Assembly (NCBI RefSeq): GCF_000820165.1
Contig: NZ_CDDD01000008.1
Span: 1 to 64,000, forward strand
Reading direction: 5' to 3'
From: Aeromonas taiwanensis
Lineage (GTDB): Bacteria; Pseudomonadota; Gammaproteobacteria; Enterobacterales; Aeromonadaceae
Length of the DNA stretch: 64,000 nt
The notes beneath the pieces are model-generated. The model ran no database searches and was not told the DNA's origin. It worked only from the letters and a program-made list of their open reading frames with translations. Of this stretch, positions 53,587-61,823 are shown piece by piece; the first letter of the stretch is position 1; every line of letters begins with the position of its first letter. A program made the position numbers and the translations under genes.

Positions 53587-56097
53587 CTACGCCACACTAT
53601 TTTTGTCGACAACCGCGAGGCGTTCGCTGCGGGTCAGCCGGCTGACATAGCGCTCCAGATAGGGGACGGGTAGCGGCTTGGAGGCAAGGTATCCCTGGTA
53701 GAAATGGCAGCCCTGCGCCTGCAGAAACTCCAGCTGCTGGCGCGACTCCACCCCCTCCGCCGTCACGTTGAAGCCCATGTGACGGGCCATGGCGATCACC
53801 GCCTCCACGATGGCCATGTTGTCGCCATCCTTGGGGATGTCCTGGATGAAGGATCGGTCGATCTTGAGCTCATCGGCCGGCAGTCGCTTGAGATAGCTCA
53901 GTGAGGAGTAACCCGCGCCGAAATCGTCGATGGCGAAGCTGATGCCCAGGGTCTTGAGCTCGGCCATCTTGCTGATGGTGTCCTCCGCGTGGCCGAGCAC
54001 CACGGATTCGGTGATCTCCAGGTTCAGGCTCGCCGGATCCATGCCGGTGGAGGCCAGTACATCGTGGATGCGATCGACGAAATCCGGGGCATGGAACTGC
54101 TTGGCGCTGACGTTGACCGACAGCTGGGGGACGTGGATCCCGTTCTCCTCCCAGGAGACATACTGGGTGCAAGCCTCGTGCAGCACCCAGTTGCCGATAT
54201 CGACGATGAGATCCGTCTCTTCGGCGATGGGGATGAACTCCGCGGGGGAGACCAGGGCCCGGCCCGGCGGCTGCCAGCGGATCAGGGCCTCGACACCGAT
54301 GATGTCCCCTCCCTCCACCATGTGCTGGGGCTGGTAGTGAAGGGTCAGTTCATGGTTGTCCAGCGCGCTGCGCAGCTCGTTGTGAATGAGCAGGCGCCGA
54401 TCCGCCTGCAGCTGCATGGAGGCATCGAAGAAGCGCCGGGTCTTGCGCCCCGCCGACTTGGCCTGGTACATGGCGGTATCGGCCTGCTTGAGCAGATCCC
54501 CCGCCTCCTGCTCCCGGCCTGGGAAGAGCGTGATGCCCACGCTGGCCCCGATGTGCAGCACCTGCCCCCCATAGCTGTAGGGGGCGGCAATCTCCCCGAT
54601 GAGCCGCTCCGCGATGAGGTCGGCCTGCATCTCTGCCTGGGGCGGGCTGATGGAGAGCGCCGGCAACAGCAGCACGAACTCGTCCCCCCCCAGCCTGGCG
54701 AGGCAATCCCCCTGGCGCACCAGCCGCTTGAGCCGGCTGGCCACCTCCTTGAGCAGCCAGTCGCCGGTGGCGTGGCCGAGGGAGTCGTTGATGGTCTTGA
54801 AGTGGTCGAGATCGATGAACAGCAGGGCGCCGATAAGGTGATCCTGGCTCGCCTCCGCAAACGCCTGCGCCAGGGTTTCGTGCAGCTGGCGCCGGTTGGG
54901 CAGGCCGGTCAGTTCGTCGTAATAGGCGAGATCCTGGATGCGGCGCTCCGCCGCCTTACGCTCGGAGATGTCTTCGAAGAAGATGACGTAGTGGCTGATG
55001 CCCCCCTTGTCGTCCTGAACCGGGGTGACTATCTCCCACTGGGGATAACTGCGGCCATCGGCGTGCAGACGCAGGGTCTCCCCCTGCCAGCGGTCGAGGG
55101 CATTGAGCTCGTAGCCCAGCCCGGACCAGAGGTCATTGCCCAGGTGCAGGCCGATCACCCCCTGGCTGTCGAAGCCGGTGATCTGGCTGAAGGCGTAATT
55201 GACCCGCAGGATCTTGAAGTCGGGGTCCGTGATGATGATGCCTTCATGAGTCTCGAACGCCACCGCCGACAACCGCATCAGGGCATCGCTCTGCAGCCGC
55301 TCCAGCTCCGCCACCATGCGCACCGAGAAGATGGTCAGCACGGAGCCCAGATCGGCGGTCCGGGTTTGGCTCGGAAACAGCAGGGCAAGGTGCCCCAGGA
55401 TCTGGCCGCCGCGATCCAGCAGAGGCTGGGCGTAATAGTGCTGGCCGGGCGGCAGGCAATAGCCGTCGCCCATGGGCTCGCTAAGGGGGGAAGCACTGGC
55501 GGCCCCCTGACGATAGAGCTGCTGGCAGGGCATGTCGGCCAGGGCGTACTCCTTGACGTCCATGCCGTGGCTCGCCAGCACCCGCAGCCGGTCGAGGCCG
55601 ACCCGCTCCGTCAGCCAGACAGCATCGGCCCCCAGGATATGAGCGAGTTCATTGACCAGGGTCTGGCAGAAGTCGAGTCCGGTCTTGGCGGAGAGCGCCT
55701 GTGCCAGCTTGGCCAGCAGGGGGGCCTGCAGCTGGGGCATCGGCGGGGCCATCCCGGCGGCAGGCTCGGCACGGTTCATCTCGCGATGAAGCATCTCGAG
55801 CGGGGCCAGCCAGCCACAGCAGAGCCGCTGGGTCGGCACATACTGACCATACCAGAGCACATGGTGTACATTACCGGCGTCGTCACAGAGGTGGCCGATA
55901 AACTGACCGGGTTGACCGGAGTCGTGGAGTCTGGCGAGAAAATCGGTAAAACCCGCGTCATCTTCCCGCAGCAGCTGCCCGGCCCAGGGATGAGACCCCT
56001 CACCAATCCAGGGCTCACAAGAGAGATGATCCGACAGGCTCCACTGCTCATGCTGCCGATCATAAAACCACATCATCTGGGTGGCTTGTTGCTTCAT
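53587..56097 (-). CDS. GAF/PAS-GGDEF-EAL protein (c-di-GMP turnover)
   Basis: An 836-residue cytoplasmic protein. An N-terminal unassigned region, a GAF-like domain (about 130-275), a PAS with PAC (about 285-400, ...ISHYVIFFEDISERKAAE), GGDEF (about 405-570; intact LGGDEFVLLLP with inhibitory-site RQGD five residues upstream) and EAL (about 580-830; GVEALIRWQ, ITESVV, DDFGAGYSS, KIDRSFI). Both domains keep catalytic residues, so it may make or break c-di-GMP. I start at the ATG at 56097 with GGAG upstream. Confidence 0.94.
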   Translation of the reverse strand: MKQQATQMMWFYDRQHEQWSLSDHLSCEPWIGEGSHPWAGQLLREDDAGFTDFLARLHDSGQPGQFIGHLCDDAGNVHHVLWYGQYVPTQRLCCGWLAPLEMLHREMNRAEPAAGMAPPMPQLQAPLLAKLAQALSAKTGLDFCQTLVNELAHILGADAVWLTERVGLDRLRVLASHGMDVKEYALADMPCQQLYRQGAASASPLSEPMGDGYCLPPGQHYYAQPLLDRGGQILGHLALLFPSQTRTADLGSVLTIFSVRMVAELERLQSDALMRLSAVAFETHEGIIITDPDFKILRVNYAFSQITGFDSQGVIGLHLGNDLWSGLGYELNALDRWQGETLRLHADGRSYPQWEIVTPVQDDKGGISHYVIFFEDISERKAAERRIQDLAYYDELTGLPNRRQLHETLAQAFAEASQDHLIGALLFIDLDHFKTINDSLGHATGDWLLKEVASRLKRLVRQGDCLARLGGDEFVLLLPALSISPPQAEMQADLIAERLIGEIAAPYSYGGQVLHIGASVGITLFPGREQEAGDLLKQADTAMYQAKSAGRKTRRFFDASMQLQADRRLLIHNELRSALDNHELTLHYQPQHMVEGGDIIGVEALIRWQPPGRALVSPAEFIPIAEETDLIVDIGNWVLHEACTQYVSWEENGIHVPQLSVNVSAKQFHAPDFVDRIHDVLASTGMDPASLNLEITESVVLGHAEDTISKMAELKTLGISFAIDDFGAGYSSLSYLKRLPADELKIDRSFIQDIPKDGDNMAIVEAVIAMARHMGFNVTAEGVESRQQLEFLQAQGCHFYQGYLASKPLPVPYLERYVSRLTRSERLAVVDKNSVA

Positions 56098-56485
56098 TGA
56101 CGACTCCGACACTACAACCACGTCATCCCCCCGACACGTGCAGGAAAGCATATCCGTTCACGGGCATATCTCCACGGGCGCATGGCAATCTTCTGCGATG
56201 GGATAATGCGATGTGGGTCGAGAAAATGCGAGACGGTGCGGCTAAAACCAGATATCGGGTCGACACAAGGCGCTGCCAGGGGGGACAGAAACGATCCTAT
56301 TCACTGATACTGCCTGCCTGTTTCACTGAGCTCAAGCGGTTTTTGGCATGAAACGGGAAAAGCTCACAATTTGGGTGGTGCGGGATCCCCAGGGGGATAT
56401 TTCGTGACACAGATCACATTTTGATTTGACCACATGGGTAATCTGAGGGTGAAGACACAAGCAAGACGACCCGAAGGGGGCCAAT
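56098..56485. other. Divergent intergenic region between the GGDEF-EAL gene and raiA (388 bp)
   Basis: No gene is seen. The right end carries the CRP-dependent raiA promoter; the left end must hold the promoter for the GGDEF-EAL gene, for which I found no convincing hexamers. Confidence 0.5.
56403..56444 (+). promoter_or_regulatory. CRP site and promoter of raiA
   Basis: CGTGA-CACAGA-TCACA (56403-56418) matches the CRP palindrome at 9 of 10 key bases. TAATCT at 56439-56444 is a -10 box placing the site near -40.5/-41.5, the class II position. Confidence 0.65.
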
Positions 56486-56824
56486 ATGAAAATTGAAATG
56501 ACCAGCAAAATCATTGACATCACCCCAGCCATCCGCGAGCGCATTGAATCCCGTTTTGAAAAGCTCGAGCGTCTTCAGGTGCCTCTTATCACACCCCATG
56601 TGATCATCTCCAAAGAGCGTTTGATGTATATCGTCGAAGCCACCGCCGGCATTCCCAACGGCAAACTGTTTGCCCAGGCAGAGCATGAGGATCTCTATGC
56701 CGCCATCACGGATCTGGGCCAGAAGCTGGAACGCCAGCTCAACCGTCACACGGAGAAACCCCTCGCCCGCCGTGCCGCCGGCAAGGAAGTCCCTCAGACC
56801 GAACCGGATGAAGCGGACGCCTGA
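56486..56824 (+). CDS. raiA: Ribosome-associated translation inhibitor RaiA (YfiA)
   Basis: A 112-residue short-form hibernation factor beginning MKIEMTSKIIDITPAIRERIESRFEKLERL and containing DLYAAITDLGQKLERQLNRHTEK. RaiA binds the 30S decoding centre in stationary phase and blocks translation. Length matches E. coli YfiA (113). An upstream CRP site suggests carbon-source control. Confidence 0.95.
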   Translation: MKIEMTSKIIDITPAIRERIESRFEKLERLQVPLITPHVIISKERLMYIVEATAGIPNGKLFAQAEHEDLYAAITDLGQKLERQLNRHTEKPLARRAAGKEVPQTEPDEADA

Positions 56825-56852
56825 TCCCTCTCCATCACAGCATTCATCGAGC

Positions 56853-56877
56853 AAAAGGCGGGTTATCCCGCCTTTTT
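56853..56877. terminator. raiA terminator
   Basis: A 10-bp stem AAAAGGCGGG/CCCGCCTTTT, TTAT loop, T5; between raiA and the convergent gene ending at 56901. Confidence 0.9.
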
Positions 56878-56900
56878 GCATTCCGCCATCCAGGCGCCTC

Positions 56901-57425
56901 TCATCCCAACCAGTGCAGCCGGGCATCTACCCCGCGCGAGAGCTCATCGAGCAGTGGCAACATGAGCAGGGGCGCCTCCCCCCTGGGCTCGGCATTCATC
57001 GGGCTTGCAGCCTGCCTTCCCTGCCAGCGTGCACGCCCCAGCGCCGAGAGGTTGTCATAGACGGCGGGGGCCAGCGCCGGCGTCTTGCTCACCAGCGGAG
57101 GCGTACGCAGCGCCAGCCACAGCCTGACATCCACCATGCTCCCCCCCTGCTGCAATCGCTCGTTGATGGCGCCGGCTCCGCTCTCGTCCCCTGCCCCTTC
57201 CAGGGCCGCTTGCGGCATCAGACCGAAGCGGGCACGCCACGACGTCTCTGCGGCCTGCGCCCTGGGCGTGTCGTCAAACCAGGGTTGCTCCTCCACCGCA
57301 TCGGTCAGCAGCGCCAGGTGCAGCCTGAAGTCGGCCCTGTCCCCCAGGCGGAGATCCTGGTTGAGCCGTTGCCCCAACTGGGTTTCATCGACGAGCCATC
57401 GGTCACGGATTGCACTGGGCAGCAT
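56901..57425 (-). CDS. VC2046/SO_2500 family protein
   Basis: A 174-residue protein; VDETQLGQRLNQDLRLGDRADFRLHLALLTDAV resembles, from memory, the VC2046/SO_2500 family restricted to gamma-proteobacteria, with no established function. No signal peptide or TM segment. The Shine-Dalgarno before the ATG is weak. Confidence 0.65.
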   Translation of the reverse strand: MLPSAIRDRWLVDETQLGQRLNQDLRLGDRADFRLHLALLTDAVEEQPWFDDTPRAQAAETSWRARFGLMPQAALEGAGDESGAGAINERLQQGGSMVDVRLWLALRTPPLVSKTPALAPAVYDNLSALGRARWQGRQAASPMNAEPRGEAPLLMLPLLDELSRGVDARLHWLG

Positions 57426-57508
57426 AAGATAAATCTTGGAAATAAGGGTTTCATTGCTTATCGGCCATCAACCCGATCCTTTAAGCATTAAAAATCCTTG
57501 CCCGGGGG

Positions 57509-57536
57509 TTCACAAGCGCGACAGATCTGTTAGTAT
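57509..57536 (+). promoter_or_regulatory. Promoter of the tRNA-Tyr pair
   Basis: TTCACA (57509-57514), a 16-base spacer and TAGTAT (57531-57536) are followed by the GC-rich discriminator GCGCCTCGC, as in stringently controlled tRNA promoters. The first tRNA starts 15 bp later. Confidence 0.5.
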
Positions 57537-57551
57537 GCGCCTCGCACTTGG

Positions 57552-57636
57552 GGAGGGGTTCCCGAGCGGCCAAAGGGATCAGACTGTAAATCTGACGGCT
57601 CTGCCTTCGAAGGTTCGAATCCTTCTCCCTCCACCA
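57552..57636 (+). tRNA. tRNA-Tyr (GTA), copy 1
   Basis: An 85-nt class II tRNA with acceptor GGAGGGG/TCCCTCC, D-loop GAGCGGCCAAAGGGA, anticodon GTA in ACTGTAAAT, a long variable arm, T-loop GGTTCGAATCC and encoded CCA. Very close to E. coli tRNA-Tyr. Confidence 0.97.
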
Positions 57637-57667
57637 TTCAAGTGCGCACAATCAGGCAATACCCCGT

Positions 57668-57752
57668 GGAGGGGTTCCCGAGCGGCCAAAGGGATCAGAC
57701 TGTAAATCTGACGGCTCTGCCTTCGAAGGTTCGAATCCTTCTCCCTCCACCA
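57668..57752 (+). tRNA. tRNA-Tyr (GTA), copy 2
   Basis: Identical in all 85 positions to copy 1, with 31 bp between the two. Same promoter and one shared terminator imply a two-tRNA transcript, as for E. coli tyrTV. Confidence 0.97.
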
Positions 57753-57761
57753 TCATTCAAG

Positions 57762-57786
57762 AAAACCCGGCCTCGTGCCGGGTTTT
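57762..57786 (+). terminator. Terminator of the tRNA-Tyr transcript
   Basis: A 10-bp stem AAAACCCGGC/GCCGGGTTTT with loop CTCGT, nine bases after the second CCA. Confidence 0.88.
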
Positions 57787-57842
57787 CGCTTTTCCGCTTC
57801 CCTGGTTTGTTCCCCATGTACCGGCCTTCGCGCCCGGGACAT

Positions 57843-57867
57843 AAAAAACGGGAGGCCAGGCCTCCCG
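57843..57867 (-). terminator. tamB terminator
   Basis: A 9-bp stem CGGGAGGCC/GGCCTCCCG with a one-base centre is followed on the minus strand by TTTTTTATG, 16 bp after the tamB stop. Confidence 0.85.
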
Positions 57868-57883
57868 TCTCGTCATGACTCGC

Positions 57884-60800
57884 TCACAGGGTGAAGCGAT
57901 AGAAGATGTCCACCGCCTGGGCCACCCCGCTCATGGCCTGCAGGTAGAGCCTGGGCATCAGCTCGTAGCGCAGCTTGAACTCGGCGATGGGGCTGAACAC
58001 CCCGACCCCGTACTGGAACTGCAGGCCTGGCAGCAGGTAGGCCGACAATGTCACCTGGGTGTCATCCCCGCTCCCTGCGGTGTCGAGCGACACGTCGCTC
58101 ATGCCGAGGGACTCCCCGATACTGGAGACGACCCCGCTCGCCTGGCTCACGGCCCCCGCCACCAGCAGACCGTTGAAGCCGCCATCCTCACCGCTGGTCT
58201 GGAGCCCCTTGCCCCGCAACAGGTAGGAGAGCTGCTCGGACTGCGCCATCTGCGGCTCGGAATAGACGGTGATCTTCGGCTTGGCGGCCGGTCCGGTCAC
58301 CCGCACCCCCACGGTGACGTTGTCCTCTATGGTGTCAGGATCCCGGTAGGTCTCGATGTTGAGATAGGGCTGATCGATGGGGCCGGAGAAGGTGATCCTG
58401 CCTTCCTTGATGATGAGGTTCTGGCCGTAGGCCTTGAAGCGCCCGTCCTTTAGCTCCAGCTGACCGTTGCCGGAGAGTGGTTTGGACGGATCCTGGCGAA
58501 TATTGAGCGCCCCCGTCACCTTGGTCTTGAGCCCCATGGCCTCCAGCCGGACATCGTCGCCGAGGCGGATGGCCAGCTTGATCTCCATGGGCAGCGGCTC
58601 CGCCTTGGGCAGCGGCGGCATGTCCTCGTAGATGACGGTCACGTCATCGGAGACCGCCACCGCACTCTCGGGCAGGGTCTTGACCAGGATGCGCGACCAG
58701 GGAATGTCCACCTGACCGCTGATCCGGGTCTCCTCCCCCAGGGTGATGGCGATGTCGGGGGTCACCCTGACGCGACCCATGCCCGGATACTGGGCCTCCA
58801 GCTCCTTGCCCTGGATGGTGAGGCTGCCGGTGACAGGCTGCTTGGCCCAGCTCAGCCAGCCCCCCAGCGCCAGCGGCCCCTTGCCGACCATCATGGAGCC
58901 GTCGAGCTCAGCCCGGTTGCCGTTTATCTTGAGACGGGTCACCAGCTTTGAGAGGGTCACCATGTCGGAGTGGGTCTGCACCTCCCCCTCCCGCAGGTTC
59001 AGCTCCCCGAACAGCAGCGGAGTGGCCAGGGTGCCGTCGAAGCGGGCATCTGCCGAGATGATCCCCTGCAGGGAGCGCACCTCGGGGATGAGAGGGGCGA
59101 AGGTGGTCAGCTTGAGGTCATCGAACCTGAGTTGTCCCGAGAGGTTGCCGCGCCCGGCGGGATCCCGGATGAGCAGATCGGTGTCGATGTTGCCGATCTG
59201 CTGGGACGCGAAATCGACCCGGATGGCGGCCTGCTGGCGTTCGAAGTCCACCCCCAGCTCCAGGCGCTGGTAATCGGTCTTGAGATCGTCAGCCACGAAG
59301 GTACCCGGCGTGGTGCGCACGGTGGCGTGCAGGGTTGGCTGGCTGCCGCGCCAGCTGGCACGCCCATCGGCGGAGAGCACCGCCTGCCAGCGGAAGTTGT
59401 CAGGCAACCAGGGACGCAGCCGCTTGAGATCGAACGCGCTCAGGGCGAACTCCAGGCTGCCCTGGGCCGGGGCTACCCGGCTGCCCTTGACGCACAGGCT
59501 GGCCCCCTGGGAGCCGAGGCAGAGATCCCCCATGGTCAGCTGCTGCTTCGGCAAATCCAGGTCCAGGGCCCAGGGCGCCGTCAGCGACCAGCGCTTGAGC
59601 GGGGTCTTCAGCTTGAGCTCGGAGAGGGAACCACGCCAGCGATCCCCGCGCAGGCTGCCGCTCAGGCGCAGATCGGCGGCCACCGGATCCCCCTTCATGG
59701 TCAAGGTGAGCCCGTGACGGTCGAGATCGCCGTTCAGGTTCAGGGCCATCTGGGAGAGGGCGGTGCTGCCCTGCACCAGGCTCGCCACCGTCACCGCCAG
59801 CTCGCCCGCAGGCTTGTCCCCCACCAGGGCATTGCCCTTGATGGCCGTCTCCTTGAACACTGTCCCCGCATAGGAGAGGCGGCTCGATGCCAGATCCACA
59901 TTCACGCGCGGCGCCTGCTGGCTGCCGGTGACCCGCACCTGGCCCTTGATGTCCCCGCCAAGACCGGGGTAGATGCCCCCGAGCTTGGGCGCATCCAGAT
60001 CCGCATCCAGCTTCCAGGCCTGGGCCGTGAGCGACCCCCTGGCCTGCAGCCGGTTGGGGCCGCTTTGCAGCGCCAGGGCCGGGATGGTCCACTCCATCTT
60101 GTCGTTGCCGCTGAGCTGCCCCTGCAGGGCCAGGGGATACTGGTTGAGCTTGCCGTCAACCTTGAGCTCGGGCAGTGCCAGCTGCCAGTGACCCGTCTCG
60201 TCAAGCTCGAAGCGGCTCGCTATCTTGCCCGCCAGCGCCCCTTCGATCTCGGGCACCAGCTCGGCCGGGTTGATCCCCTTGAATTCGGCGTTGCCCTGCC
60301 ACTGGACTCCCTTGCTCCAGGCCAGCTTGCCGTCTAGCTTGAGCTCCCCCTTGAGGGCGTTGAGCCGCAAGGCGATCTTGCTGAGTCGCTCCAGATCCCC
60401 CTTCCCTTCCAGCGCGATCTTGAAGGGCGGCACATCGGTGCCCTTGCCCGAAGTCTCGAGGGCAAACCGGTAGCCGGAGAGCTTGCCCTTGGCGCTCAGG
60501 GTCCCCTTGTCCAACCGGTAGCTGGGTTCATCCTTGGCCGGCTTGTGCAGCGGCCAGGATAGGCGCTTCCAGTCGAGGGCCAGATCGAAGGGCAGCTCGG
60601 GATCCAGCGCTGCCAGCGTGCCCTTGATATTGGCGCTCACCGGCCCCTTGGCTTGCAGGGCCAGCGCCAGCTTGCCCACTGAGCCATCCAGCTGGAGGGT
60701 GGCCTGCTCGGTCTCGAGCTCCCACGGCTTGAGTCCCTTGCGGCCCTTGGCATCCAGGGTCAGGGAAAGGGGATAGTCATCGACCAGGCGTACATGACCG

Positions 60801-61747
60801 CTCAGGGCCAGATCCGCCATGGCATGGCGCAGGGAGAGCTCCCGGATGTCGATGCGCTCCTCCAGGGCACTGGCCGACAGCAGCAGCTTGTCGAGCCCCT
60901 CCACCAGCTCTCCTTGCTGGTAGCGCACCCGGGTCAGCGTCACCCCTTCCAGCTGGACGGGGAAAGGCAGGCGGATGGCGGGCAGGGCTATGGGTTCGGG
61001 CTTGGCAGGAACAGCCTTGCCCTTGCTGTCAGCCTCGCTCGGCTTGCCTTCTGCGGGCGAGCTCCTGGTCACCCTGGTCTCGTCCTTGGAAGGCGCGGTG
61101 CTCGCGGCGCCCGAGACGGCCGGTGTGGCTTGCTGTGGCGCCTTGCTATCGGCTGGCTTGCTATCGGCTGGCTTGCTCTCTGCCGCCTTGTTCTCGGCAA
61201 CCGCGCTCTCTGCCAGGACCACGTTCAGGCCATCGAGCACGGGCCCGCGCACGATCAGTCCCTTGCGATCCAGGGTGGCGCCTATCTCCAGATCCTTGAG
61301 GGTCACCGCCACGCCGGGCACGGCCAGATCGAGGTCGGCCACCTGGAGGCTGTCTATCTGGATCTTGAGCGGCAACGGGCGCCAGACGAAGGGCTCTGAC
61401 GGCTCTTCCGGCGCAGGTTCCGAGTCGGCGACCTTGACCACGGGGTGGGTGACCGCCAGGGACTTGATCCAGAGCTTGCCCTGCAACAGCTTGCCCAGAT
61501 CCCAGTCGAGCACGGCACGCTCGACCGTGACGTCCACCAGTTCGTCCTGCCAGCCGACCCCTTCCAGGGTCCAGCCATAGCCGAGCTGGCCCGCCACCAG
61601 CTCCCCCTTGAGGGAGGGCAGTGCGGATCTGGCCTGCTGCCATAGCCACTTGTTGCCCTGGTGGGTGAAGCCCAGCAGGCTGACGCCGATGAGCAGCAGG
61701 AAGATGAGGCCCATGAGCCACAAGACGATGCGTTTTACCCAGATCAC
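57884..61747 (-). CDS. tamB: Translocation and assembly module inner-membrane protein TamB
   Basis: A 1287-residue AsmA-like protein: one N-terminal TM helix (residues ~8-28), then a very long beta-taco periplasmic region bridging to the outer membrane, ending in the conserved DUF490 part (PAAKPKITVYSEPQMAQSEQLSYLLRGKGLQ, and final DIFYRFTL). TamB with TamA helps outer-membrane protein insertion and phospholipid transport. A low-complexity insert rich in Ala/Lys/Ser/Asp/Pro (KPADSKPADSK) at about 180-255 is unusual. GTG start. Follows tamA at 76 bp. Confidence 0.94.
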   Translation of the reverse strand: MIWVKRIVLWLMGLIFLLLIGVSLLGFTHQGNKWLWQQARSALPSLKGELVAGQLGYGWTLEGVGWQDELVDVTVERAVLDWDLGKLLQGKLWIKSLAVTHPVVKVADSEPAPEEPSEPFVWRPLPLKIQIDSLQVADLDLAVPGVAVTLKDLEIGATLDRKGLIVRGPVLDGLNVVLAESAVAENKAAESKPADSKPADSKAPQQATPAVSGAASTAPSKDETRVTRSSPAEGKPSEADSKGKAVPAKPEPIALPAIRLPFPVQLEGVTLTRVRYQQGELVEGLDKLLLSASALEERIDIRELSLRHAMADLALSGHVRLVDDYPLSLTLDAKGRKGLKPWELETEQATLQLDGSVGKLALALQAKGPVSANIKGTLAALDPELPFDLALDWKRLSWPLHKPAKDEPSYRLDKGTLSAKGKLSGYRFALETSGKGTDVPPFKIALEGKGDLERLSKIALRLNALKGELKLDGKLAWSKGVQWQGNAEFKGINPAELVPEIEGALAGKIASRFELDETGHWQLALPELKVDGKLNQYPLALQGQLSGNDKMEWTIPALALQSGPNRLQARGSLTAQAWKLDADLDAPKLGGIYPGLGGDIKGQVRVTGSQQAPRVNVDLASSRLSYAGTVFKETAIKGNALVGDKPAGELAVTVASLVQGSTALSQMALNLNGDLDRHGLTLTMKGDPVAADLRLSGSLRGDRWRGSLSELKLKTPLKRWSLTAPWALDLDLPKQQLTMGDLCLGSQGASLCVKGSRVAPAQGSLEFALSAFDLKRLRPWLPDNFRWQAVLSADGRASWRGSQPTLHATVRTTPGTFVADDLKTDYQRLELGVDFERQQAAIRVDFASQQIGNIDTDLLIRDPAGRGNLSGQLRFDDLKLTTFAPLIPEVRSLQGIISADARFDGTLATPLLFGELNLREGEVQTHSDMVTLSKLVTRLKINGNRAELDGSMMVGKGPLALGGWLSWAKQPVTGSLTIQGKELEAQYPGMGRVRVTPDIAITLGEETRISGQVDIPWSRILVKTLPESAVAVSDDVTVIYEDMPPLPKAEPLPMEIKLAIRLGDDVRLEAMGLKTKVTGALNIRQDPSKPLSGNGQLELKDGRFKAYGQNLIIKEGRITFSGPIDQPYLNIETYRDPDTIEDNVTVGVRVTGPAAKPKITVYSEPQMAQSEQLSYLLRGKGLQTSGEDGGFNGLLVAGAVSQASGVVSSIGESLGMSDVSLDTAGSGDDTQVTLSAYLLPGLQFQYGVGVFSPIAEFKLRYELMPRLYLQAMSGVAQAVDIFYRFTL

Positions 61748-61823
61748 GATGCAGACCCCTGCAAGAAGCTCAGCCGCAGCGGCCAGAAAAGAGAATGAAG
61801 AGAAGAAGCGCGTTCACACCGGA

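Noticed and set aside
53989-56100. A 703-codon plus-strand open frame opposite the GGDEF-EAL gene
   Set aside because: GC-driven antisense shadow rich in His, Gln and Gly; the minus strand has intact catalytic motifs.
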